Positions 34,401 to 44,400 of a stretch of DNA of 64,000 nucleotides are shown piece after piece. Under the pieces are notes generated by a model. The model did not search any database. It had not been told where the DNA came from and was given only the letters and a program-made list of their open reading frames with translations. The position numbers were made by a program, and so were the translations under genes. Positions within the stretch are counted from its first letter, which is position 1, and the number at the start of each line of letters is the position of its first letter. The DNA is from Limnomonas spitsbergensis (taxonomy: Eukaryota > Chlorophyta > Chlorophyceae > Chlamydomonadales): contig JAYJMM010000009.1 of NCBI GenBank assembly GCA_037349105.1, positions 4,647,001 to 4,711,000 on the forward strand, written 5' to 3'.

Positions 34401-37400
34401 GGATGTGGGTGGATGCGTGGAGGAGGGGCAGGTGTGTGTGTGTGGGGGGGGGTGACGGATGAGTGGAGACAAGGGCGATAATGAGTGAGTGTATGAGAAG
34501 GGTGAGTGGGATGTGTGAATGTGAGTGGAAACACAGGGTGGTGGTGGGTGGGTGGGGGGCGGGATGGATAAGAGGGTGGGTGTGTGAGATATGTGACGAT
34601 GAGTGGAGGAGGGGGGGCGGGTGGGGGGTGTGACAGGTGAGTGGAGGAGGGGGTGAGTGGGGGGTGTGATGGGTGAGTGGAGGAGGGGGTGCGTGGGGGG
34701 GGGTGCAGGGGTGGCAATGTGTGCGTGGAGGAAGGGGCGGGTGTGTGGGGTGTGTGTGACGGGTGAGTGGAGGCAGGGACACCAATGGGTGACTGGGGGT
34801 GGGGGGGGGGTGGAGGAGGGGGGTGGGGTATGTGGCTGGAGGGGGGGGGGTGAAGGGTGAGTGGAGGAGGAGGCGGGTGAGTGGGGTGTGTGGGTGGCGG
34901 GTGAGTGGAGGCAGGGGCGGCGACAGGACGTGGACGCTGCCGACAGGTGGAAGAGGCAGCTGCTTTGCCATTGTTTGCCACAGCCCAGACGACAGGCGCA
35001 TACATAGGGAGGGTGGCTGGATACTGTGTTTCGTATTTGCTGCCATGTTATTACACAGGGCGGGATAACGCGGACGCAAACTATGATATTTAAAAATTCT
35101 TCAGTTCTGTGACACGCACAGATGTGGTGCCCAAAAGTTCACAACAAAGGAGGGAAATGTTTGCTTTGCCGCTTCTGTCCATCATTGCGTGTGGGGATGG
35201 GAATCTGTGTTGTGCCCATCACGGTCCTTAGGGTTGGCTGAATTACGTAGCTTAGTTTCAAACGCCGGCCAATTCAGCTACTTGACCACAAGGGACCATC
35301 CAATTCAGCTACTTGACCACAAGGGACCGTCCAATTCAGCTACTTGACCACAAGGGACCGTCCAATTCAGCTACTTGACCACAAGGGACCATCCAATTCA
35401 GCTACTTGACCACAAGGGACCGTCCAATTCAGCTACTTGACCACAAGGGACCGTCCAATTCAGCTACTTGACCACAAGGGACCATCCAATTCAGCTACTT
35501 GACCACAAGGGACCGTGATTAATAACAGTACACCATTTCTGAATTACGGCGCAAGGACACAGCATTGATGGAACTGCTGTAGAAGGTTTGGAGAAGGGCG
35601 AGTACTGACCACCTCGCTGTCATGACATTACCTGCCCATCACCCTCCCCCCCTGTCCTCCCCCCCTGCCCCCTGATGAAAGCTCTGAGAGGTCTTGATGG
35701 TGTGCTGTTGCTCCTGGTTCAGCACATCACCCTCCCCCCCTCTCCTCTTCCTCATCCTGATCCCCGTTTCGTTACCTCAGGGAGGTAGGGGTTGTGTCCT
35801 GCACTCCTATGCTTAGATCTGCCCCCCCCCCTCCCCCTCTCACCCCCTCACTCCCCTCGCACCATCTCCCTATCAAGGGAGAAGGGGCTGGCCCCTGCAC
35901 TGTTGTGCCCTGACCTGCCCACCCCCTCCCCCCTCACCACTATCCTCTCCCCCTCATCACCATCTCCCTATCAGGGGAGAAGGGGCTGGCTCCTGCACTG
36001 TTGTGCCTGGACCTGCCCATCCTGCTCGGCCCCCATGCGGAGGCTTCTCCCTCTGACCTGGCAGCGCCTGCAGGCCCCCCGGCGAAGGGGAAAGGGGGCC
36101 GCCCCTTCCAGCCCCGGCTGTCCCCCCTAGGGGCTTCGGTGCTCATCTGTGTACTTGGGTGAGCTGAAGAGGGTCCTGGGCTTACCCCTTTTTTTTTAAG
36201 GGGGCTTCCAGATAAATGCCTGGGCACGAAATCTTCAAAAAACGCGTCGTATAGAGAATTTTCACGCCAAAATCAGGATTTTTTGTTTTCATCTTTTTCC
36301 CGCAACTGTGTCACTGCGTTTAATTGTAAATCATTTATTTTCTTGCAGTTTTTTGTATGAGCCGTACCATGTACCTTTGAAATCGGCTCTGGTCCTGGGT
36401 GCATCGGTGCTGATCTCCGTGCTAGGGTTAAGGGTTGAGGGTTTAGGATGGAGGCTCTTGGGGGCATCAGTGCGGATGTGTGTATAATAATAAATAAATA
36501 AAAGATACGCCCTGAGGCGTGGATTAAGGAAGCCACCCGTTCGGCCGTAGCACTAGGTGAGCTACAATGGATGTGTGTACAGTGAGGTGAAGAGGGTCCA
36601 GGGGGCAGATGCTTTGCCCTGAGAGGGAAGGAAATTCGTGCCTCGCATGATAGCAGAAACAACAGGAGCAATAATCTGCTACTCAACTCTGAACGGGGAG
36701 AAATAGCAACTTACCATCTTACCAACTTACCAACTGAAGAGGCTCCTGGGCACAGGAGGCTTGTGGGAAGAGAGTCGCAGGACCTGCAGTGCCCGGCGCG
36801 GGTGCACTCCCGGCGTCCCCTTGTCCCGGGGGTAGAGGAGCTTAACAAAAAAGTCGCTTTCGCTTGGCAGAAAAACAAAATAAGATTTGAAAGAAACACA
36901 CAAGTGTGAGGGGCGTCCAGCACCTGTACCTGATGGGCCCAGTGATGGGCCCAAATGGAGCGCGAGGGAGCCCCAAGAATTCAATTTTTGTACGTTGCCT
37001 TGTGATGGAAAGAAAGTCGCGCATGCGCTCTGAAGGGAAGCATTGACATCAACAGGGAAATGAATCTGTGCCTTAACTCAAAAGTAAAGAAATCGAAAAC
37101 TCCCTCTATGGGCACGAGAGTCAGGGTAACAGCGCAACAGGCCCATAGCTCGCGCAACAGTATTTTCTCGTTGCTTCGATGCTCCCACTCGCTATCTGTT
37201 TGTGGTGAGATGAATGGTAACGGCGCGGACGCCAGACGCGGCCTAGGCCCATGCCGCGCTTGGCCCATTTCCTAAACCCTCACGTAGTTTGTGGTGAGAT
37301 GAATGGTAGGGGCACGGACGCGGCCTATGCCCATGCCGCACTGTCTCCCTTACCCTCACGTCCCTGCGGAGCGTAGTGTTCTTTCTTTCTTTCTGGTCAG

Positions 37401-40400
37401 CTGATGGCATTGCCGAGTGCGGTAGCCGTCTGGGTGGCTGCCTTTACCCATGCGACAGGTTGTGCACGTTCAGAGTGAGAATGGGTTTGAAATGAGGCTG
37501 TTGGTCGCCTGTACTCTGGTCCAGGTTGGATCCGGGCGCATGCAACACCGGCCAAATATATATTTGTGTTCATCTGATTTTATTTATTCTGAGTAAGGCT
37601 GTTAATCGTCAGTCCCCTAGTTCAAGTTTCCACAAAATTCGTGGGACACTGGAAGCTGTAAAAATGCGAAACTGCGCACTTTCCTTGACTGACGACCCCT
37701 CGTAGCTTGCCGCAAAAAAAATGCAACCGGCAAACCGGCAAACGTATGTCAAATCAGAGGTCAAAATCTCTGGTAAAATTGTGTCCAATTAATCGTATTT
37801 GCATGGAATTTTCGAGAACTAGGGCGTGAACATTGCGTGAACGCTAGTCCGCGACTCCGGAATCGCTCCCAACGATCTCAAAATTCAACATTTTCACTAT
37901 CGTATTCGTTTAGCCAACGAGTAAAACGTGACGGTTCACGCCGACGAGCGGCCTTGTAGGCGTGGTGTGGCCATGGCTGGTGCCGATACCAGGTTTCAGT
38001 TTGGTCGTTTATTTTCGCCTTTCTGGCCATTCTGGCATCGAAACCGTTCAGCGTCCAGGACCCTGGTACCTACGGGCCAAATCTCATTCTTCTGTTTATT
38101 ATTTTATTATGACTGTTGCTGGTCTGTCCCCTTGCCCAACTTCGTCCAAGAGGCGCTTGCCCACCGGCCGAATATCGTTATGCCTTTTTGAGCAGTACTG
38201 TTTATCATCTGTCCATTTGTCCAGGTTCGGCCAGGGTGCATGCCGCAACTTCACGGACAGTGTCGCTGCTCTGGTGGGGGCCGACGCTGCCCGGGTGGCG
38301 TCTGACCCCTCAGGCAGCAGGGTGGTGGAGGCACTGCTGGAGGGATCGGCTCCAGTCAAGGTAGGTTAAAGCCAGAAGAGGGGGAGTTACGGGTTTATGT
38401 TTAGGGTCAGCCTTGGTTAAGGTAGGTAGGAACTGAAAGGGGGTTAGGGTTCAAGCTCAGCCCCGGTAAAAGTAGGTTGGAATTAGAAGGGATGTACAAG
38501 GGGTGCTTGTTTGAAACTTGCGCCTGTCAGGTTTGTTTCATCCTCTGCGGCTCTATTACATTCACACTTGTTCCACCCCCCTGTGGCTCCAGGTGAAGTC
38601 CCGTTTGATGCAGAGCTTGAAAGGGAGCTACGGACGTGTGGCCAAGACGGCTGCTGGGAGCTTTGTCGTGGAACGGTGCTACACCTGGGGGGTGAGTGTG
38701 TCATCGAAGCCCTTTGTGTGGACACATGTGGTCTTAGTTGGCCAAGACGGCTGCTGGGAGCTTTGTCGTGGAACGGTGCTACACCTGGGGGGTGAGTGTC
38801 ATCGATGCTCTTTGTCTGATAGTGAGACATGGAAGAGTAATGCAGCTCTCGGCTAGTGTGACCGGGGAGTGCACAGCCGAAGTGCGAAAGTGTGAACAAA
38901 CGCGGTCTTCGTTGGCCAAGACGGCTGCTGGGTGCTCCATGATGGAGGGTTGCTACAACTGGGGGGGGGTATGCTTGTTGCCCTTGATCTAAAAGTGTGA
39001 CCTGTATGTGTATATCTTTAACAGTGTGACCTGTGGGTGTACATTTACAGTGACAGTGTGACCTGGGAGTGGGAGTACATCCACAATGATAGGGTAACAT
39101 GTGAGAATACAGCCACGCTCTGTTAGTCCGACCTAGGAGTGTAGTGCTGCTCGGTCTCCGTCGGTTTATGTGACCGGAAAGTGGACTTCCTTTGTCAGCT
39201 TGTGTAAGGGTCACTGTACTTTATGTATCTTCATGATAGGGATTTGCGTGATGCTTTCCATTGTTGTACATGACACTGAGTGTACTTGCTTTCCCTTGTT
39301 GTGCCGAGAGGGGGTGTACTGCTTCTGTCTGATTGTACAACACATCGATTGTACTGCATCTTGCTTGTCGGCTCATACAAGCGCTGTAGTGCCTGTGCAG
39401 CTGATGTGTACCACTCACGAAACGTGTTGTAATTATTGCTCTCGATGCTTGCACTGAACATGAAGACTTGATGCGCGTGTGCCCCTTGCATGTCCCTCTC
39501 AGGAGGCCACGATCAAGGAAGCCATTGTTTCGGAGCTTGTGACCGGCCGGAGGGATATTGAGGTGAGGAGGCCTGTTGAAAAAAATCTCATAGCGATATG
39601 ATAGAGCACGTTGCATGACATTATAATGATGTCGAGGTCATGGATTCGAAGGATTTTAATGATGTCGAGTTCATAGATTTTAAGGTTATCAAAGTATAGA
39701 GCACATTGCATGAAAGTGGATACTAAGGATACTAAGCAAGTCGAGATGACAGAGCATGTTGCATGGCAATGGATTCTAAAGATATCAACATCAAGGAGCA
39801 TGTTGCATGACAATGGATTCTAAGGATATCGAGATGACAGAGCACGTTGCATGGCAATGAATTCTAAGGATATCGAGGTCAGGGTGCTTGTTGCGTAACA
39901 ATGGGATTATGTTAACCGGTGTCAGGACATGCACTGGTGGTAGCTAGGTCATGCTGCATTGAAGAGGGTGAGGAGCTCAAAATTACCGATATTTTGTGTT
40001 TTGCATGTCAAACATATTTTAAAACTGCACTGTGGTTATTTGAATATTGCTTTTGAATTGAACAATTCTGCTAGTTTAGTTTGAGGTGTGGGCTGTGACC
40101 CTGACGCCCCCTCTCACATGCCCTGCTGCAGGCCACCCACTGCGGGCCCTAAACCCTAAAACCTGACCCACTGCAGGCCCTAAACCCTAGAATCTAAATC
40201 TGCCCTGCTGCAGGCCACCCACTGGGGGCCCTCTCTCCTCAAGAAGGTTGGCGCCGAAGCCTACGCACGCGACCCCGACCAATGGAGGTGCGTGGAGGCT
40301 TTTAATTTTTTGAAAACAACTAAACTGACTGCGATTTTTTTTGCTTGGGAATTAGGATACAATCAGTGCTGGGCAAGTGCGACGTAATTCATAAATATTT

Positions 40401-42383
40401 TTAAGTCGCCACGGTCCCCTACTGGTAAAAGTAGCTGAATTCGCCTTGTAGCTACGGTGGCTGGCGTACTTCAGACAGCGTGAGGACCGTAGTTGACACA
40501 GCACTGGATAAAATACTAGGCTCCAGCTACTGAGTTGCAGCCAATGACGTGGTTTCCGAGGTCAAAAGTTTGTCTTCCTAGGCATGGCTTGCTCTGGAAC
40601 CAGTTTGTTTTTCACCGGTGGTCTCGGCAGAATTGTGATCACTTATCTAGCTACCCCCCACCTCAACGCAATCCAGCTTCTGTGTTGTTTCCTTGTCACA
40701 CCTCTGTCACTGACCGACCAGCCCCTGCCATCATAGCTTCCTCCGTCTACCCCTACAGACCCTCCAGCTCCAAAACCCTTTCTGAACCCTGTCAAACCCT
40801 GTCAACCCTAAACCCTTTGAACCCTCAACCACCTCCAACCTCGTGAACCCCTCACCACAAAACCTCTGAACCCTGACCCCTCTCCTGAACCCCAAATTCT
40901 GACCCCTCTCCTGAACCCCGAACTCTCTCCTGAACCCCAAACCCTGAACCCTCTCCTGAACCCCGAACTCTCTCCTGAACCCCAAACCCTGAACCCTCTC
41001 CTGAACCCCGAACTCTCTCCTGAACCTCAAACCCTGAACCCTCTCCAGAACCCCGGACTCTCTCCTGAACCTCAAACCCTGAACCCTCTCCTGAACCCCG
41101 AACTCTCTCCTGAATCCCAAACCCTGAACCCTCTCCTGAACCCTGAACTTTCTCCTGAATCCCAAACCCTGACCCCTCTCCTGAACCCCGAACTCTCTCC
41201 TGAACCTCAAACCCCGAACCCTCTCCTGAACCCCGAACTCTCTCCTGAACCCCAAACCCTGAACCCTCTCCTATACCCCAAACTCTCTCCTGAATCCCAA
41301 ACCCTGACCCCTCTCCTGAACCCCGAACTCTCTCCTGAACCCCGAACTCTCTCCTGAACCCCGAACTCTGTCCTGAACCCCAAACCCCAAACTCTCTTCT
41401 AAGGCGCCACTCCGAGGCATCACAGAAGGCGCTCACGGAATTCACACAGCTGTTTGGGAACGACTTCAAATCGTCCAGCAGCGGCAAGGGGGCCAAGGCA
41501 GCAATTGATAAGGTGGAGGCATGGACCAGGCTTTTGTGCAAAGCATGAACCTTTCACACTTTTGTGGGGGACGAATTAGCGCTGGACAACAGCTGCCGGG
41601 GGGCCAAGGTGTTGACAGGCCCTCATAAGCTGGAGTGATGGCCATGCTATCAATATTGCACCACCCGAATATCTCTCATGACCCCTAAACCTGGTTTGCT
41701 TAGTTTCATCGAAAGACGTACCGATATGTCAATGCATGTTTTGCCGTATTAACTGGAACGTCAACGGCAATTCAACCGGTGCTGGAACAAGATAGACACA
41801 GGGGCTTACATGATAGGCGTATCGTAGGCAGGGCGTAGGCGTTGATAGGCAGGGTATACATGATGATAGGCAGGGTGCAGGCGTAGGCGAGCTAGGGACC
41901 TGTCCACACCCTGTCCACACCCTGTACCTCCTCTCTCTCCCTCAGGAGGGCAACAAGAGGAACAAAAATTTGAAGAAGGAGCAAGAGGGGTCCATCGCCC
42001 AGGCTGAAACAGCAGCTGCTGCCCCACCAGAGGTCGACAAGGGCGGGAGGAAGAAGGCGAAGAAGGAGGAAGACGGGGCCGTGGCCCAGGCTGAGATAGC
42101 AGCCGCTGCTCCACAAGAGGTCGACATGGGCGGGAAGAAGAAGGCGAGGAAGGAGCGCCGGGAGGGCGGCGATACCGCAACCGCTGCTGCTCCTGCTTCC
42201 GATGCGGATGTTGCTGCTGCAGCCAGCTCCGAATCCCATGATGCGGGTGCTGTCGCTGCCGTCTCCAACGGTCAGCAGGCGTTGGCGGATCAGGCCAAGG
42301 TGGAAGTGGTCGGTTTCGGAACTGCTGACGGGGCGCCGGCGGCGGCGAAAGGGAGCAAAAAGAAGCGAAGCCGCGTTGAATGA
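19436..42383 (+). CDS. NOP9: NOP9-type Pumilio-repeat nucleolar RNA-binding protein, 20 exons
   Basis: Exons: 19436-19615, 21352-21528, 22050-22142, 22536-22660, 25077-25170, 25727-25799, 26300-26388, 26917-27030, 28713-28831, 29278-29350, 31472-31555, 32562-32693, 33635-33815, 35975-36158, 38225-38360, 38593-38691, 39503-39562, 40214-40287, 41404-41512, 41946-42383 (TGA). All are GT-AG and all phases agree, giving about 877 residues against about 640-670 in animals and yeast. Family marks in order: PPETLQYLQE, ELLVGNVLEELKGKEAQ, DQKCSRHVETLL, PFGSHVLDKVL, DSTGSHVVEVVVQ, LHPSANFVVQAAL, DPSGSRVVEALLEGSAPVK, KTAAGSFVVERCY, THWGPSLLKKV, then a Lys/Ala-rich tail ending KKKRSRVE. NOP9 proteins bind pre-18S rRNA and act in 40S assembly in the nucleolus. 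Exon 1 (basic start MGKKQ, ends KLKRR) is chosen by phase and is least certain, as is the donor of exon 7. Confidence 0.88.
20030..20160 (+). repeat. Degenerate 'gagctaggaagagt' repeat in NOP9 intron 1
   Basis: Purine-rich words of about 14 bp (gagctaggaagagt, gagtgaggaagagt) repeat head to tail, and more loosely from 19870. Confidence 0.8.
21600..21705 (+). repeat. Dispersed repeat family C copy in NOP9 intron 2
   Basis: It has 'ccggtccaggtttggtacca', 'atcgggcct' and 'gccgcggggcggcc', matching the 22825 copy. Confidence 0.6.
22142..22166. repeat. (GT)n microsatellite at the donor of NOP9 exon 3
   Basis: The repeat starts at the splice donor itself (CAG|GTGTGTGT), so the donor position is inherently slippery. 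Confidence 0.8.
22825..22965 (+). repeat. Dispersed repeat family C copy in NOP9 intron 4
   Basis: It contains 'cagctacactgtggccccc', 'ctgctgcatgggccaccggc', 'ggtccaggtttggtg' and 'gccgcggggtggccc'. This is the best-preserved copy in the window. Confidence 0.65.
23748..24640 (+). repeat. 20-bp satellite-like array, about 44 copies, in NOP9 intron 4
   Basis: The unit TATCGACCAAAGCTTCTAAT is almost invariant and contains a HindIII site. A doublet of 'ctgatt' variants at 24026/24046 recurs at 24206/24226, a 180-bp (9-unit) shift, which indicates block duplication. One unit near 23813 lacks a base or two. Confidence 0.97.
25171..25222 (+). pseudogene. Two copies of the 3' end of NOP9 exon 5 with donor
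   Basis: 'gcaaaggtgtgga' at the exon 5 donor recurs twice immediately downstream ('gtagcaaaggtgtggaacag', 'gcagcaaaggtgtggacc'), giving decoy donors. Confidence 0.6.
25504..25570 (+). repeat. Dispersed repeat family A copy in NOP9 intron 5
   Basis: It reads 'gtgaagttttgtgaagttta', 'cagtccagcagagcatctta', 'tttggtgcatgggacatgtg', the fullest plus-strand copy. Confidence 0.7.
26410..26705 (+). repeat. Degenerate 'ggatccagggtttca' repeats in NOP9 intron 7
   Basis: BamHI-containing words (ggatccggggtggatctgg, ggatccagggtttcag) recur in two clusters. Confidence 0.7.
26743..26790 (+). pseudogene. Copy of the acceptor and 5' end of NOP9 exon 8
   Basis: 'ctctgcagaagatgaagggt' here matches 'tcctgcagaagatgaagggt' at the true exon (26917) and then decays. 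No donor follows in frame. Confidence 0.65.
27086..27400 (+). pseudogene. Three to four decayed copies of the 3' end of NOP9 exon 8 with donor
   Basis: Copies at 27086-27133, 27193-27231 and 27288-27338 repeat 'gttgaggcggccattgagcc' through 'gagctcatcctg|gtaaga', each followed by a similar intron start (ttgtaact.., ccctaaaccttaaact). A fourth vestige (ggcggccatcaagg) is near 27377. Confidence 0.75.
27540..28060 (+). repeat. Repeated blocks in NOP9 intron 8
   Basis: 'gagcaggtgagtaagagcgc', 'gcaccgcctgaccttttcga' and 'gatggggggtccttgaaatg' each recur two or three times at unequal spacing. Confidence 0.7.
28500..28690 (+). repeat. 24-bp minisatellite, about 7 copies, in NOP9 intron 8
   Basis: The unit starts ACCCTGCGGTACATAATGCC and ends CTAA. 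It stops shortly before the acceptor of exon 9. Confidence 0.85.
28908..29063 (+). pseudogene. Two partial copies of the 3' end of NOP9 exon 9
   Basis: 'tgtgcggtggccttcgacat' at about 28919 and 'tatgcagtcgccttcgggaa' at about 29044 resemble the exon 9 end 'cgtgcagtggccttcgacaa|gtgagt'. The second keeps a GTGAGC donor. Confidence 0.6.
29168..29212 (+). pseudogene. Copy of the acceptor and 5' end of NOP9 exon 10
   Basis: 'ttatcacaggcaggcctaca' here matches 'ttatcacaggaaggccttca' at the true exon (29278), and continues through 'ccctgcctcctgggtgc'. Confidence 0.65.
29460..29700 (+). repeat. Degenerate repeat of about 33 bp in NOP9 intron 10
   Basis: The words 'gggcagtacaatacgtccac' and 'agtacaccc' recur about seven times with drift. 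Confidence 0.75.
29855..31345 (+). repeat. 28-bp minisatellite, about 53 copies, in NOP9 intron 10
   Basis: The unit starts AGGACAGGGTTTGAAGGG and ends TTCACTCCCC. Variation is almost confined to 'ccccag'/'ccctgg' and 'cactcc'/'cacccc'. Similar orders of variants recur within the array, which suggests block copying. Confidence 0.97.
31556..32427 (+). repeat. 83-bp array derived from the 3' end of NOP9 exon 11, about 10 copies
   Basis: Each unit carries 'gacagcaccggcagccatgt' and 'ggtggaagtggtggtgcag|gtgtgtgg', that is, the last 40-55 bases of exon 11 plus its donor and about 24 bases of intron. Two alleles ('tacgggatagcactgacagc' and 'tatgggacagcaccgacaga') alternate in the centre, giving a 166-bp higher-order unit. 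The exonic part per unit is not a multiple of 3 and the intervening 24 bases are too short for an intron, so the copies are not expected to be spliced in. Confidence 0.9.
32451..32529 (+). pseudogene. Partial copy of NOP9 exon 12 upstream of the true exon
   Basis: 'cctgcgttgcttgaagagct' through 'tttgcaccccagtgccaa' repeats the 5' two-thirds of exon 12 (32562-32693) about 120 bases earlier. Confidence 0.8.
32697..32990 (+). repeat. Repeated donor region of NOP9 exon 12 and G-rich units
   Basis: 'atccacaccggcgatggtga' at 32767 repeats the end of exon 12 with its donor. It is followed by four units of about 40 bp ('gcccagggcagtggagggga'). Confidence 0.8.
33825..34930 (+). repeat. GT/G-rich degenerate repeat in NOP9 intron 13
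   Basis: 'gtgagtggaggaggggg' is repeated for about 1.1 kb after the exon 13 donor (GTGAGTGGAGG). The array therefore looks seeded by the donor itself, and every unit offers a GTGAGT decoy. Long minus-strand ORFs here are P/H/T-rich artefacts. Confidence 0.85.
35200..35570. mobile_element. MITE-like element, family D, with an internal 31-bp tandem expansion
   Basis: The flanks ('catcacggtccttagggttg', 'ccatttctgaattacggcg') match the 12497 element. The middle holds eight copies of a 31-bp unit starting CCAATTCAGCTACTTGACC (35268-35517). Confidence 0.65.
35776..35925 (+). pseudogene. Two decayed copies of the 5' end of NOP9 exon 14
   Basis: 'ctatcaagggagaaggggct' followed by 'ggcccctgcactgttgtgcc' at 35870 matches 'ctatcaggggagaaggggct' at the true acceptor (35975) but has lost the AG (CAA). 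A weaker copy is at about 35780. Confidence 0.7.
37180..37370 (+). repeat. Two-copy repeat in NOP9 intron 14
   Basis: 'tttgtggtgagatgaatggt' and the following 'gcggcctaggcccatgccgc' recur about 90 bases later. Confidence 0.7.
38740..38968 (+). pseudogene. Two copies of the 3' half of NOP9 exon 16 with donor
   Basis: The first (to about 38792) repeats 'ggccaagacggctgctggga' through 'acacctggggg|gtgagtgt' without change. The second (from about 38914) has drifted ('gggtgctccatgatggaggg'). Confidence 0.85.
39600..39900 (+). repeat. Degenerate repeat of about 60 bp in NOP9 intron 17
   Basis: 'agagcacgttgcatggcaat' and 'ggattctaaggatatcgagg' recur four or five times. Confidence 0.7.
40119..40160 (+). 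pseudogene. Copy of the acceptor and 5' end of NOP9 exon 18
   Basis: 'ccctgctgcaggccacccac' at 40121 is identical to the true junction at 40204-40223 and then turns into 'ccctaaaccctaaa'. Confidence 0.7.
40365..40505. mobile_element. MITE-like element, family D, about 140 bp with 8-bp terminal inverted repeats
   Basis: It starts CAGTGCTG and ends CAGCACTG. Subterminal 'cacggtcccctactgg' and 'agtagctgaattcg' match the family. It lies in NOP9 intron 18, and no clear target-site duplication is visible. Confidence 0.65.
40865..41400 (+). repeat. Compound 18/27-bp (45-bp) minisatellite in NOP9 intron 18
   Basis: 'ctctcctgaaccccgaact' alternates with 'ctctcctgaaccccaaaccc', ending just before the exon 19 acceptor. 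It gives spurious minus-strand ORFs (GSGEGSGFGVQERVR). Confidence 0.9.
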
Positions 42384-44400
42384 GGCCCTGCTGTCTCATC
42401 AGTAGCAGCTCTCGGAGCATTGCTGGTGGGAATCAGATATTGTGAGATGCTTGCAGATACCGACCATAAGAACGAACTGATAGAGTGATAGTCACGAATT
42501 CCACGTGAAGGACTCCTTCGACAAACAGAGGAACAATATGAGATTTGTGCATTGTAGATGAAGGGTGTTACCCTGGTGTAACGTTGGTGGCAACCTAGCA
42601 AAAGGTTGAACCTGCCACACGACCCCCCCTCCCCCCCTGTCTGGGTCGCCGGATTCCATGTTTCTGCCCCCCTCACGTAGGAGGGTGTCAAGGCTGCACT
42701 ATGGCCCTGGATGTGCATGGTACCTGGAATTGAGCTGGCACATCCCCTACCAGCCTGAGCGGCCGAGCCTTCAGCAGGGCCCAGCAGTTATGCACCGTTC
42801 TGAACTTATCGGATGATTATAATAATGATCCTACAGGGCCGTTAGTATGCTGTTATCAAGTAATTAGAGGTGCCGCTGTGCAGCACGGATAACGGCAAAA
42901 CGTCTCGAGTGCCGTCTTCAAGAGATTATGTCTTCAACGTTGGCTGGGAGTTCGGCCTGATGCAGTTTCCAGCAGACACATAATCTTGCCTGGAGATCCC
43001 AGCAGAATGCCGGAAGCCTTGCCCTGCCGGTTTGTAATAAGTTGCATGACTTATTTGCATGGCTGCATGCACTGGTCATACTCTCTGAAACTCAACGACG
43101 AGAGGGCTGTGCAAGGTCATTAATCAAGCAATATCGAACTTTCAGACAACAGCGGCTGTTGTCTGTGTGCGCTACACGCAAGTCATGGCGCGGCCTCGTG
43201 GTGTCACCATGTTTATGATAGAAACTCAAACTGTCACGACGTATGACTGCACCGTGCGTTTGACCGCGCCAACTGTTTTTCGGTTGGAAGTCAGCAGTTA
43301 GTAACTGCACTTTGTGTGAACTTGAAAAAGTGTGAGAGCCTACTAAGGTGAATCTCAATTCTGATTCGTCACTTTTTCTTTCTTACAGCATTTCACAGCC
43401 GAGACACAACTCGTCCCTGTAAATATTGATTTTGCAAGTTAATCGTCATTTCCAGTAGCAAAGTCTTTTGAGCCAACAAGCTGACCAGAGTGTCGGAAGT
43501 AGTTCCACAGAATATCGCCCTGAATCGAAGCTTACCAGAGTGTCAGCAGAACTTCATCAGCTGTATCGTTTTCCTGCCCTTAACAAAGGCATATCTACGG
43601 ACCAGAGTGTCTGTATTTTACCGCCAACCTCCACCACAACCAGTCCATACAGCCTTCCTTCAGGCTAACTAGTAGAACAAATGAGTAATCAGAGCAGTCT
43701 TCACGCCAAAGCAGTCACTCAGCAGTGACTCATCACCAGAATATCTTCGACCACAATCGTCCAGGATCGTCCCAGTAGTCACGTGACCCTCTGGAAGTCG
43801 AGGCCACGTGAAAGCTGTTGTCAACAGTGTCGAGAAAGTCCAGGTGAGTAGTGTAGAACTATCACTTGTTATGGAGCTGATATCACTGAGTTACAGCAGT
43901 GAGTCGAGAAGCTCCCAACTATAAGCTCTGTGAGAGTTTATTAGTCTTTTGTTCAATGTCTTGTGTTATTTTTGCTTGTTGCACCCATTCCTTAGGGTGC
44001 ACACCCCTCAGCCGCGACAAAACGTACCATGAGTGCAATGTAAGGCATAGCCTAGTTTTAATATTCTTAAGTCATTTCATCAGGAACATGACCACCATAC
44101 AACTTTGTATCATGCCCAGTGAGTACCAGGTATTTGGCCAGGGTGGCCAATGGACATCATGCTGTCAGCACAAGGCAGAGGCACAACCAGCAGAGGTTCA
44201 ACCAGCAGAGGTTGTCCCGGCAGGGGGCTTGAGGACCTAGAATCTCAATGCACATTTTTAGCGCTTCGGCTGCGCTACATGTGCAGTCAGTGATCGCCTA
44301 AAGATCTGGCCAGCATCCCCCATCTCCCCACACATAATGCGTCCATTGGCTTCGCTTTCAAGCAGAGTTCTCAACATTTTAAGAAGTCTGAGGTGCCACC
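42384..44400. other. Intergenic region after NOP9, no gene recognised
   Basis: A family B copy is at 42755-42811 ('gcggccgagccttcagcagg'). 'accagagtgtc' recurs at 43482, 43534 and 43600. 'cagaggttcaaccagcagag' is a small tandem at about 44185. No supported exon. Confidence 0.45.

Noticed and set aside
33591..35079. Overlapping minus-strand ORFs of 293-482 codons rich in Pro, His and Thr
   Set aside because: Antisense of the GT/G-rich array in NOP9 intron 13, and three frames are open together.
36500..36560. tRNA-like segment with 'cccgttcggccgtagc'
   Set aside because: No acceptable cloverleaf could be folded by eye; the T-loop GTTCGA-type consensus is absent.
40731..41541. Minus-strand GSGEGSGFGVQERVR ORFs
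   Set aside because: Antisense of the 45-bp repeat in NOP9 intron 18. The real exon 19 is on the plus strand at 41404-41512.
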